Shown: positions 13,501 through 25,259 of the stretch, piece by piece | Position numbering within the stretch: the first letter of the stretch is position 1 | Layout: each line of letters opens with the position of its first letter | NCBI GenBank assembly: GCA_964035545.1 | Contig: OZ037767.1 | Location: forward strand, 2,984,680-3,048,679 | Reading direction: 5' to 3' | Origin: Bugula neritina | Lineage: Eukaryota > Bryozoa > Gymnolaemata > Cheilostomatida > Bugulidae | Length of the DNA: 64,000 nucleotides | Made by a program: the position numbers and the translations under genes | Notes under the pieces: model-generated | Seen by the model: the letters and a program-made list of their open reading frames with translations, nothing else | What the model was told of the DNA's origin: nothing | Databases searched by the model: none

Positions 13501-16500
13501 GTGCTTCATTTAAATAAGTCCTTAGCCTGCTTTAACAAAAGCCCTTTCTATCAGGGGTTTCTCACAGGAATAGCGACTATAAACTTGCGTGAGTTAGTTA
13601 AGGAACATGGTCGGCTGTTTCAGATTACGGGGAGGCTGCCTACCTCAAGCTAGAGAAACACGACACAACCGGTGCCCTGCAGTACATCCGCTACTGTGAA
13701 CAGTTGGGAGTTGTCCCTGTCCAGTTCTTCCTCCGACATCATCAGGAAACTAAGTTTGTGATGCGGTACCACGGGCTAGGCAGTAAGGGAGCTCAGGCTT
13801 TGTGCATTCCATTAGAGGTAACTTGCAAACATTTCTCCCTTATGATCCACGGTATTAAAACATTATTCACGACTTTCTCTTGTTTTATCAACATTAGGAT
13901 TCTTAAAATATTTTTAGCAAAAAGCCATTTTAAGGAAATTAGGTTATTTATAAATTTGAATTAGTATGAATGGAGAGACAGCAGCTGTAAAAGTAATTAG
14001 TTGCTGGAAAAGAAGTTTGTAGTAGTAACATATTTTTGAAAGTTTTGCACTCATATTGCTAGTATGTGGATTTGAGGCCATTTGTTAATTTCTGCTGAAG
14101 CGTCAACCACAGCTATAGTATTTTTAAAAACAATATTGGAGTATTTTATTTTAATTTAATTTTATTTATTTTATTTTAATTTTCTACTAGTATATTCCTG
14201 TTGTTTTTATTTTGTAGAAAAATACTTACATAACTAAGCTAAACCTGGAAGGAAATGATGTGGAATCATCAGGAGTTGTTTCCCTCTGTAAAATGTTGAC
14301 TGAGAATTTATACATTACAGAAATAGTAAGTATACTAGCATTAAACTAAAACTAAAGTAATTTGTTTAAGGAATAAAGTGCAAGAGTTTGTATTTGGTTA
14401 TTAAATGATTTCACTTGTAGTGTGCTTGGTTTCAAAATTAAAGTATCGTGATTTGTGATGGTTAATTGGATAAATCTAGTTAAGGGAGAGGATTTCAAAA
14501 AAAAATTTTAGTGGGTATATCAACATAATCAAAGTCATAGCATTATGAACTAAACAATACTTTTAGAATCTAGCAGAGAACAATGTGTTGTCAGAAGGAG
14601 TGGAGTGTATGTGTGAATGTTTAACCAATAACAACCGAATCACACTCCTGGATTTGTCCGGCAACCATCTCGGTGATCGTGACGCAAAGCAAATTGCCAG
14701 CATGTTACAGGTCTGTATTTTAACTCATAAAGGTTTATTCGCTGTACTCGTATGTAATGCACTTCATAACATACACTTGTTTGGGGGAATTTCTTCAACT
14801 AACTGACTTTGACATATACTTGGGTCATCAGGCAGTCAAGGCGTGTTGTTAGTATCAAGTGTAGTAGATTTTGTGGGTTAGAATAAATTAGGCAGAGAAC
14901 ATAACTCTCTGTATGGTAAGAGAGAAAAGAGCAGGTATAAATGTGAATGTAGTAGTCTTTATTGTAGCGTAATTAGATCCTTTATGAGCTCCAGCTGTAT
15001 GCTGAAATACAACTGCGAGCTCGCCTCTTAGTATAGTAGTACAAAATCTTGTTCTAGAAACTTCAACCGAAGTTCGGAATGTCAGAGTTCTAAATGACCG
15101 ACAGTCGGAAAATTGGGCGTCTGACACTCCGAACCTCAGTCGCGAACAATTTACACAAAACAAAAAGAGCGAGCAATAATAAACTTACGAGAATAAAAAT
15201 AAAGATAATGAGAGAATAATTCTTGAAAACCATTACACAAGTATTTACTCCACCTCCACACGTGTCAACTAGTCACATAAAAATGACTTGTTTTCTTTCA
15301 ATTCTAACACTTTAATAAAAAGTTTGTGTTATAATAAAGAATAACACAAAACTTGCAATTAAATTGCTTAATATGACTATAACTTGAATTATTACAAGAC
15401 ATAAATTAACATAAACTGTAGTTTTGAATTGTTTTGATTATATTGAAGACTTGCGTGAACTTAGATGTATAGTTAGAGTCTGTATGGTTTAGAAAAACAC
15501 GACGCTGAAGAAGCTTTACCTCAGTTACAACAGGTTTGGGGACGACTCCGGCCTTCACTTTAAAGATGCTCTGTCGTACAATGACACTCTTCAACTGCTG
15601 GACCTCAGCTGGAATCACTTCCGGCCAACAGCGGGTGTTCTCATTTCAGAGGGAGTGAAGGTAACCCTTCTAAACTAACCTTTAAATCTTGACAATGATG
15701 TAGCCTGGCACTTGGTTGGTGCTATTAGACAATTCAATATGGAGTTGTATGCACTATCTAACCTCACAGAATGTGTGTATTATTTTACAGGCTTTTAAAT
15801 TTTAATTTTTAATTCTAAATAATTTAAAACTTTCAAATTGATATTTTAATGATGTAATGGAGTGTCAGGTTTGGAAACTTTTCTATTTTAAATTTACGGT
15901 TGATATACATTCAGATACTTGCGTGTGTCTAAATGAAACACTTTTCAGTTGAAATATTTTGTGATGCAGGCTCAAGGAGAGAAATTGCCGGTAAGATGGT
16001 TATTTTGTTCTTTGATTTATACTTAGCTGCATGTTAACATAGTTGTGTTAATTCAAATCAAACATGATCATTGATTATGTTAATTTTTAGCACATTTCTC
16101 TTTCCCCTAAATTCTTAGCACTAAACTAATTAATGGAGAATGCTATAGAAAGACTAAGTCTTTTTTGGAACTGTTATGTAAGGGATGTCCAATTTAGCTG
16201 ATGTTGTACTGACACATGAATTTAAATAACAGTAGCTTTTTATTAGAGCACAAATGTTTGTAAATTTGCAATAACATTTTTCTAGAACCCTAAAAACATA
16301 TATTTTGTTTAAAAAGATGTGTTAGTATTAGACAGCCATGTGGTTCTAAAGGTTTAGCTCTTCATAATGCATGCATGTATCTTCTCCATCTCACCTCTAT
16401 TATAGTAAGTTATATTTTTGTATTTACTATGCTGCATGTTTTACATAGTTCAACTAGTCGCTTCTGGTGTACTCCACCTATGATGTCATAGATAAATGGT

Positions 16501-18749
16501 GGGAAGATAACTCTATGATTTGGGAGAATTATAAACTGGCTATACTTGGCTTTTAGATCAGCGATTTTATAAAATTTAAAATTGAATGACTGAATGCCAA
16601 GTGATGCCCTTTAAGTGACCTTGTCCAAGTTCTTCCTTGCACGCATGCTGACTATAGAGAGTTGTATCGTTTATGTTGTAACTTTTTCCCTGAACAACTC
16701 AGATATATCGGTAACACATCAAACTATTGCACAGGCTTCATTGACTTTTTACCTGTATGCTTCTGATTATTCTGATCAGCCTGTTGCCATGGTAATCTCC
16801 TTTTAGTCCTCTGATTTGATTTTCACCACTACTCAGCACTTCTGATGCTAAATACTACGGGTATTTCAGCTGCTTTCATCTCATTTATGAGTACTAGATT
16901 TTTTGGAGTTGTCACATCTTTATTACTTCGTTCTAGTGCCTCACTTTCAAATAACTTACAGTTTATGCTAATATGGGGATTCAAATCACTTCTTAGAATG
17001 AGTTCTTATTTTACTGGTATCACTTGATAGCATGGGTTTGGGCTTATATACTTTGGCTCTAATCGCCTTCCACACCGTCTCCTATAAGGGAATACTATAC
17101 CATAATTTTTCTGCTTCATCACCAACTTTGTTATGAACATTCTGAACACCATCCGCTGTGCACAGGTAGCTTTCAGTTCTGTTCTTCAATATATTTTGTT
17201 TTATAAGGTTTTTTTTTCATCTAGCCCAAGAGTTTTCCATTGTTGACTTTTACTTCATCTAGCATCCCAGAAGCTGAGGTTGTTTATCATAACTCTTATA
17301 TAGTTTTCTGTTAAAATTTTTGATTTTTCTGTTAATTGTCACGTTATTGCAAGAAGGCTGTTATAGAAACATCTTTTAATATAAAGGATTCCTTAGCATT
17401 TGTTGAACATTTAGCTCTGTTGGGATTCACTCAGAATTTGTCATTCTTTTATATTTCTACAAAGTTGTTTAGGTAAGCTTTTCGTATTGGAGCTTTCAAC
17501 CAAGCCAGCTATTTTAGATGAGAACTGTCCTTTTAGTTTTTGAGATGGAGCTATATCCCTGCACTGACATATATTTGTATTAGCCAAGTTATTTTACTAT
17601 AAGTGAATAGGCCAATTGAATCGACCATAGCTGTGTTGAGTTATTTTAATATATTAGTTACCTTTTCCAATTCCTACTTTTTCTCATTTGTTTTATTTCA
17701 CACGGTTAATTATTTATATTATTAATTGAAGATGTAAAATACAAAATACATAGGTTACAATACAACTTGGTGTAATATATAATACAACACAATGTAAATA
17801 TTAGTTTTTCAGGTCAAACCAATAAGTTACATAATCTGATAATTTTTAGACATTATTGTGTTTCTTCTGTAACAGTGAAAACTACTCCTTTTGTGATATA
17901 TAAAAACGGTGCAGTGAGTTACCAAAGTTTGTATATTTCTATCCTCCAATCAGCTTTTATCTCTTGATCTACATATTTCTATGTAGGAGAATGTGGGCCT
18001 TAAGTTCCTCAACCTTAGAATGAATGGATTTAGCATGGAAGGTGCTCAGGCTATGGCCAGTGCCCTCACTGTCAACAGAACTCTCATGGAACTAGATCTA
18101 AGTGCCAATAGAATCCCCCTCCAAGGAATAGTTTCCATCAGTAAAGGCATTAACACTAACGAAGTTCTCGTCTCTTTGAAGGTAGGAAATTCTGATGAAA
18201 CTTAGTGGGAAGGAAATAGACTTATAAACTAGTTGAAATATTTTAATTTTAGGTAATTTTGCATCTTAAAAGAATGCTTGTTTAATACTTTTGGTGGTGT
18301 TTGAGAGACAATTCAACTCTTCAAAAATAATAAAACATTGTTTCTAATAAGAATAAGTACCGTAGCTGTGATGTTAGTCTTAGACATGGACTGTAGAGTG
18401 CAACTTGCAGGGTGCTACTTTCTACTCCCCAACCATTCTCGCTGCTCTCAGTCTATTTAGCTGTTACAGTATACGTCTGTTTAGTTGGGACACAATCCAA
18501 TGACTGCTGCCGGTGCCTTGTGTCTTCTGGCAGCCATTCAGGGAAATGAGAACTCAGAGATGAAAACTCTTGATCTCTCGGAGGTTTATGTCAGCGCTGA
18601 GTTTCTGACAATGAAGAATACATTAGAGAATGAGAGAGACCTCACTGTGATACACGGCAGCATGGAGGCTGACATTAAAAGACGAGTGAGTCATCAATAT
18701 TTGTCATCTATATATATATATATACATATACATATACATATACATATAC

Positions 18750-18815
<66 letters not shown>

Positions 18816-21800
18816 CACTGCTGAATACAATTATTGGTTATTATGTGATATCTAATGATTGCTGAAATTATAATTCCACAAAAAGTTATCATTGCAACTT
18901 TTTGATAAATATTTTTAGGAAAAGAAAGAAGTTAGTATTTATGAACTTATATGCTTCCTTTACACATTTTCTCTATACACACTGTTAGTTATTCCTACAG
19001 TACTACAGTCTACAAGATACATTCTACTTGATTCTTATTTTCTGCTAGTTTTCCCAGCTTCTCTTTAGTTGTCTGCTCTTTCTTTATACTGAAGCACAAA
19101 TTTTTATTTGTATGTTGATTCAATGGCTTTAGATTGTGTAGTTTGATAGGTTGCGTGGTAACTGGGTAAGTTTTAGACTGAGCTTTATGTGTGACTGCGC
19201 TCTGCTTGTTGGTTGAATTTAGTCTATAATACAGAGTAGCATAACTTCATAATATTATATATAGAATTATAATAAGCAATAATATATTATATACATTATA
19301 TATAATATGATATTTTATATGATATAACATAATATTATTTGTTGTTATATAATGTAATATTTAATATGATGTAACATAATGCATGATTTTGCTGGCAATG
19401 GCTTTAAACTAACCATGGATAATGGCCGCATGTTGATAATTAACAATTGGTTGATTTTCATGCAGAGTTTAGTTCTTGAATTGTGTTCTGCACATATTTC
19501 AGCTTAATCCAGCAGCTGTCGACAGCGAACTAACTGACTGCAATCTATTTCCGCTGGTAATGTGACCGTTTGCCAAACCCGCATGCATGTCTCTTGACCT
19601 TACCTTGTTGATCCTCGAGTCATGTTATAAGCTTAAAATTAGGTTCCAAAAGTGTATTCATTGTTCAAGGCGTAGATTAGAGCGAAAAACTCGTTATCTC
19701 GTTCTACTATGAGATTATTACTGAATATTTTAAGATATTTTTTCCTTCTAGTTGTTACCGAAATTGTCTCCCGTCAACATATCTGCTTTATTCAATTTTT
19801 TTCTGCATAGCATTTTCACAAGTTCTCTGAGATTCACGATGTTTGAAATGTGCGAGTTATACGCCTGATGACTCACAGTTTTGAGTTCACTATGTTTAGA
19901 ATACCATGACAAAGAAAGAGTATCTCAAAAAGTTACTCATGAAAAATCCCATCACGAAGATCAAGGATTACATGAGCTCAAACGGCTTGAGACTCATTGA
20001 CTTCTTCAAGCAACTTGATAGAGATCAATCAAACTCGCTTACGTTTGAGGAGCTCAAGAAAGGTTTTGAGGTGAACAAGCATTCTCGAAGTATTTGCTTT
20101 TTTAGATTTTATGTTCAGATTACACATTATATAAACTGAGAGTTTTGGTGCTCAAACTTTGACTTTGATCTAATCAATAAATGCTTGTTTCAACAGAGGT
20201 TTGAGATTAAAATGACAGATGCTGAAATTATGAAGACAATTAGAATTCTGGACACGGACAGAAGTGGAGATATCGACTTTCAGTAAGTGTTTCCCTTCTC
20301 AATTCTCATCTGCACTTGGTTACCAAGCTCTATTATAGCTTACTATTTTATATCAAGTTTTATTTCAAATTCAGTTATGTCTTGAGCTACACTGGATCAA
20401 CTGAACTTTATTACTTTTGTGTTATGTTGCAGAATGTGTATCTTAGAATTTTGCATTTTTTATTTTTTTGATGCATATTCAATGTATGCAAATTTTTCAT
20501 CAACTGTGATGTTTCTTGTATTAGGAATTGGAAAGGAAAGATTTCCCCTACAAGCAGGTAGTCTATGCACCGTTACATACACACCATGTCTTTATCAAGC
20601 TGCAATGCATTATCTTATAGCTTATACAACCCTTTCTCTACCTCAAATTGCTGTTGTTTGCAACATGAATAGAGAAGTCCTCTCATTAAAGTATATTTTA
20701 TACCCATATGTCCACATGGGTATAATATTTTTATTGATCAGCTTATTTTCTGCAAAAAGAATGTTAATAGAAAGAAGTAATAGTTTATGGTTAAGAATTT
20801 AAAAACAACTTTTAATAGTGCCTGTACGCAATGAGTTCTACTCAATTACTTCCAATCAGCATAGTCTCCCTTTCAGTAGAGATATAGAGACATTGCTGTC
20901 TAGTGCATGAAGCTTGGTAACTCCATACACAGTAACTGTGCCCATTACTTGTCCATCAGATAACATTTCATTTCTCTGTTTTATGTTTTTATTCAAAACT
21001 ACTACTTTGATTTCTATAGATTTCTGTGAACACTGCAAACTGTCTTGTTCTAGATCTCAATGAGTTTACAACATTGCTGTCAGATTTCATATATTTCCTA
21101 TGATTGCATAACTTTAACTACTTCGTTTCAATTGTTTTAATTTTTCTATTTTGATTGATTAAACTTCAATAATCAACAATCTAAACTTAATAGTATGCAT
21201 AACTATTTTTAACATTTTTATTAGAATATTCCAGAAATGGTTAATTAGTATTTTTGAAATGGCAGAAAACATGGCCATAGCTGCATCTTTTTTATTTATT
21301 TATTTTTACCTGCAATCAAGTGATACATTGCAATATACTGCCAACTCCATGTACGAAGGATACTGTGTAGCAACGGCTTTACATGTTTACATGTAATTTG
21401 TATTGTTTGTGCATGTTTATTTCACATTGTGTAGTTTAATTGATATATTGAGTAACACTACTTTATACTTACTCTAGCCATATATCTATGTTAATCATAA
21501 ATATCTACACTTGTGATGTATCTACAGTATAATAATATATCTACATTAAATAACAATATCTGTACACGATATTACAATATCCCTACAGTACGTATAATAA
21601 TATCTCTACAGTATATAAGATAATATCTCTACAGTATATATAATAATATCTCTACAGTATATATGATAATATCTCTACAGTATATAAGATAATATCTCTA
21701 CAGTATATATGATTATATCTCTACAGTATATATGATAATATCTCTACAGTATATATAATAATATCTCTACAGTATATATGATAATATCTCTACAGTATAT

Positions 21801-22726
21801 AAGATAATATCTCTACAGTATATATGATTATATCTCTACAGTATATATGATAATATCTCTACAGTATATATGATAATATCTCTACAGTATATATAATAAT
21901 ATCTCTACAGTATATATGATAATATCTCTACAGTATATAAGATAATATCTCTACAGTATATATGATAATATCTCTACAGTATATATGATAATATCTCTAC
22001 AGTATATATGATAATATCTCTACAGTGTATATGATAATATACCTACAGTAGTAATAGGTGTTCACATATGCTTTTACTGTATATTACCTATGCTAGTACT
22101 ATATAGCATATCCTTGTATGTATAGAGAGTTAGTGGCGGGAGATAAGGAACACAAACTACTACGAAGAGCTCTTCTCAAAGAGATAGCCATTCTAGAGGA
22201 AGAAGAAAAGAAGAAGGTAACTCCAAATTCTTTTCTCCATTCTTCCAGTTCTTTCCTTTTTAGAGACTTTTATGCTAATTATTTCGGAATATATATTTGA
22301 GCTCTTGGCAAAGTTTTGGTTAGTAACTGGCAAGAGCTCATCATTTACTAAAATATTTATGTCTACAATTCTGTCATCTTGAAAGAGAAATCTCTAAGTT
22401 TATACAACTTTGGGGAAACCATCCAGTACTTTTATGTTGAGGTTTTAAGCAATGAGCAATTGTAATTGGTGGCTCCAACAACTTTTACCTATAGACTTGG
22501 CACATACTAAGAAAACAGCTACTCCATGAAGAGTGAATAGTATATAGTGTCTTATGCTTTATACCTTTCTACTGGTTGGTAGATGGAAGAGGAGCTGCAG
22601 AAGAAACAGGCGGCCGGAGAGGATGTTGAGAATGTAGACTTCACTCTTCTCTCCAGAGAGGAAGCGTGGGAGGCCATGGAAGAGGTACTCAAAGTCTTTC
22701 TGCAGAATGATGGGAGTGATGACTAG
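10541..22726 (+). CDS. LRRC74A: Leucine-rich repeat protein 74 (LRRC74A/B) with EF-hand pair
   Basis: Fourteen phase-consistent exons: 10541-10594, 11820-11982, 12271-12366, 13624-13817, 14218-14325, 14567-14710, 15493-15660, 17987-18181, 18485-18685, 19503-19556, 19900-20070, 20197-20282, 22126-22216, 22583-22726; 622 residues. The start MADLVQPIF has Kozak context aaaATGG. An acidic N-terminus leads into the family block YIRYCEQLGVVPVQFFLRHH and HGLGSKGAQAL. Ribonuclease-inhibitor-type LRRs follow (LNLEGNDV, LDLSGNHLGD, LYLSYNRFGD, LDLSWNHF, LNLRMNGF, LDLSANRI, LGHNPMTAAG). Two canonical EF-hand loops are DRDQSNSLTFEE and DTDRSGDIDFQE, the second completed across a splice. A Glu/Lys-rich helix ends the protein. 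Human LRRC74A has about 488 residues. Exon 10 (18 residues) is least certain. The exact function of the family is unknown to me; the EF-hands imply calcium control. Confidence 0.93.
10637..10772. repeat. 33-bp tandem repeat, four copies
   Basis: Four near-identical 33-bp copies built on ccatgtgtaagtgtgtacat, about 45 bp after the first LRRC74 donor. Being a multiple of three it stays open in one frame (MCKCVHH repeats), but nothing else suggests coding. Confidence 0.85.
13385..13595 (+). repeat. tRNA-derived SINE, copy B
   Basis: The head ggagcgccgtggtttagagg begins the copy; a B box gggtttgaacccc gives a recognisable tRNA-like promoter. The body has ggaagagcatccagtcacaa, a phrase I associate with SINEs of molluscs and other marine animals, then aaaagccct and ggaatagcgactataaac shared with copy A. 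It sits in LRRC74 intron 3, ending about 30 bp before exon 4. Confidence 0.7.
15661..17986. other. LRRC74 intron 7 with a decayed reverse-strand coding remnant
   Basis: The long intron is ordinary AT-rich DNA to about 16600. From 16600 to 17300 the minus strand reads as a long coding-like frame broken by a few stops, with segments such as NLVLINEMKAAEIPVVFS and RRRCGRRLEPKYISPNPC. I take it as an old transposase or other element gene. I cannot name the family. Confidence 0.4.
18706..18813. repeat. (TA)n / CATATA compound microsatellite
   Basis: tatata runs with an internal catatacatata stretch, directly after the donor of LRRC74 exon 9. The Ile/Tyr-only frames on both strands are repeat artefacts. 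Confidence 0.95.
20283..22125. other. LRRC74 intron 12, ending in a 23-bp minisatellite
   Basis: About 1.3 kb of AT-rich DNA with a short hairpin at 20699-20724 (arms tatacccat and atgggtata), then the minisatellite below. I see no supported gene in it. Confidence 0.55.
21590..22050. repeat. 23-bp minisatellite, about 20 copies
   Basis: Units of the form atatctctacagtatatatga plus ta, varying mainly at atgataa, aagataa, ataataa and atgatta. It ends about 75 bp before the acceptor of exon 13. Confidence 0.9.
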
Positions 22727-25259
22727 AGTTGTCTTCTATTCAAAATATTAAATCTGTTTACTTTGGATCTGATAGTGATTATATTTCTATAGTGGGATAA
22801 GACAACTCCAATATATGAAAAAACTATAAAAATATCCCATAAGGCAGTGCTTGTTTGAGTTGTAGCATATTGTTGGTTCTAGTCAATGCGAGTTTTGTTT
22901 AAATTAGCTTTCAAGTGTAGTAGTTACTATAATACTGAGTTTCTTGTGCTCTATTTGCAGGTTCTAGATAACTACATAGGTGAACTATTATTATAAGATT
23001 TCTTTGCTTTATAAGATTTCTGTCTTATAATTTTGCTGCCAGTTTATATCATTTGTTATGGTTTACTGATGCTGCCACAGCAAGCTTTTGTGATTGGTAG
23101 ACATCTCACACTCAGTCAATTATCTCTTTCTCTCACACCCTTTTCTTCCAATTATTCTCTACAGTTATTTTTACTCTTAAAAAATTTAATAATTATGATA
23201 TTATACGTTATATTCTATATATTTAATAAATCACTTCATCTCACAACTTACGCATTGTTGCAGTTTCCTGATAAAGAGATATACACAGCAAGAACTGAGT
23301 TAGCTTGTCTCAGGCAGATTAAATCTAGAGATTGAGTTTTCACTCAGAATGGCAAATTACTGCAGAGCTAGCAAATGTAGTGACTAGCAGAATATATAGC
23401 AACTAGCAAAATACATAGCAACTAGCAAGTTATATAGATTAACTAACAAAATATATTGCAACTAGCAAAATACATAGCGGCTAGCAAAATGCCTATCAAC
23501 TAGCAAAATATATAGCAATTTGCAAAATACATTGCACCTAGCAAAATATATAGCGAATAGCAAATGTAGCGAGTAGCAGGCACTAGATGTAGTACAATTG
23601 AACAGATAAAATCATTTGCAGCAAGTTTATTCCTAAATTTCAAGCAAGTCAAATAACTACTTGTTGAATTAAAATAAAGTGTCTACCAGGTTCAAATTCT
23701 CCTAATCTTTGCCAAATGACTACTAGCAGTCACATCTTGCTATCATTCTATTGTCTTAGCTCTGGGTGTGCCTACTTTTACACATGTTTTGCAATAAGAA
23801 TTGTGCAATGTGTTTCTACTATGGGCTGAGTTAGATGCAAAGGGATCTATGACTTTAAATGTAGGTGCATAAGAGACTATTCGGCCTTAAGGCAGCGGGC
23901 CCTAAGGCAGCAGGCTCTAAGGCAGCAGGTCCTATGATAGCAGAGCATGAGTGCATCACCATGTTGATAGTTCTTTTGCCATTAAATTAATAAAAGTGAT
24001 ATTATTAGTAATTAAATGTGCAATGAAACCAAAAATTTATGGCCTTTTGTTAGAGGTAATTAGAGTACAATAGCCAGAGGGCATATAATATGAACTCGTT
24101 GTCAGTACCAGTTGTCTGTTGCTTGCTGACTGCTTTGTTCTTGTCAGCAGTTGTTGAGCTTCACTGGTCATGCTGTATTCTGCATAACTTTTTAAAGAAA
24201 GCATGTGCCATTGATTTCAGAATTTGAATTTGAGGAGTTTAATTCAAAGCAGAATATATATTATCAATTAAACTATATACTTTATTGAGGCAGAATTCTT
24301 GCTAAATGATATTTAGTGCTGATTTCAAGCAAAGGGTTGTTTATATAAAATAGCATGGTTGGGATTTGATTTGTTGTCACAAATAAGACCCAAAACACGA
24401 TTAATCTATACACATGATACAAGTTTATTATCACTTATTTTTTTAGCATAATATATAAAAAAGCAGCTTCCTCAGCTGAAAAATACAACATATCTGCATT
24501 ATGTAACAATAAAAATCTAATTTATGTATCAAATAATCTATCACATAACATATGTACAAGATTGCTAGTATGCATTGCTTTCCCAAAAAAATAGACTTGA
24601 TATACACAATCCCTGCAAGATAAATACTGTTTATAATTCTTGATGAATCTATGCATAGTTTAATTTGTTTGTTATAATAATGAATGGAAATATGTTAACA
24701 GGACGGACTAAAAGTACTTTCTTACAAATAGTTATATTCAAGACGTTATATCTACCTCATATTGTAAAATAAATTTCTGCTATTCAAACAGGACAGAGTG
24801 AAGATAGGTGAGGATAAAGTAAAATGCTAAATTTACAATATTTAAAAAGCTTATTCTGCTATAAAAATCTTCAATTCCAATCCCCTCTGGCAATATTCTA
24901 TGGTGGATGTTGAAGAAAGCAAACCTTGGAAGGATATAAAGTGCTCTAAGGGTTCATGTTTCATTCTATCAATTTTAAGTTCTGTATAACAACTGGGTGG
25001 TCCCATGGGTCCCTATAGAGCTTAGCTAGATGCAATTGTTCTCTGCTTGTTACATCCTGTGTAGGTAATACTATGTTTATAAATTACTGGGGTAGTAAGT
25101 GACTAATTGCTTCGGATTAAAGAGCTAATCCCAGGGAGCCGAGGCCGCCACTGAGTCTCACAGACATGATGGAGTACTTCCTTGTGTACAGAGAAAGCTT
25201 AGCACGGCCGACTAAAACTTTGTGTCGTAACATAAAGTCTATTACTTGAAAATTCTATT
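22727..25259. other. Convergent space LRRC74-GPA2
   Basis: It contains a possible alternative last LRRC74 exon at 22961-22996, a degenerate tandem repeat of gcaactagcaaaatatat units (23380-23585), a short aaggcagcaggccct repeat (23888-23940), then AT-rich DNA. A GC-richer island at about 25100-25230 lies just 3' of the GPA2 stop. Confidence 0.6.
23380..23585. repeat. Degenerate about 19-bp tandem repeat
   Basis: About ten imperfect copies of actagcaaaatatatagca, with units varying in length. Confidence 0.75.

Noticed and set aside
20419-20802. Open frame of 127 codons on the plus strand in LRRC74 intron 12
   Set aside because: Very hydrophobic, no recognisable motif, no splice support, and the intron is AT-rich; likely chance.
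21590-22050. CRISPR-like array
   Set aside because: Repeats are contiguous without unique spacers; the same holds for the arrays at 30269-31713 and 58612-59372.
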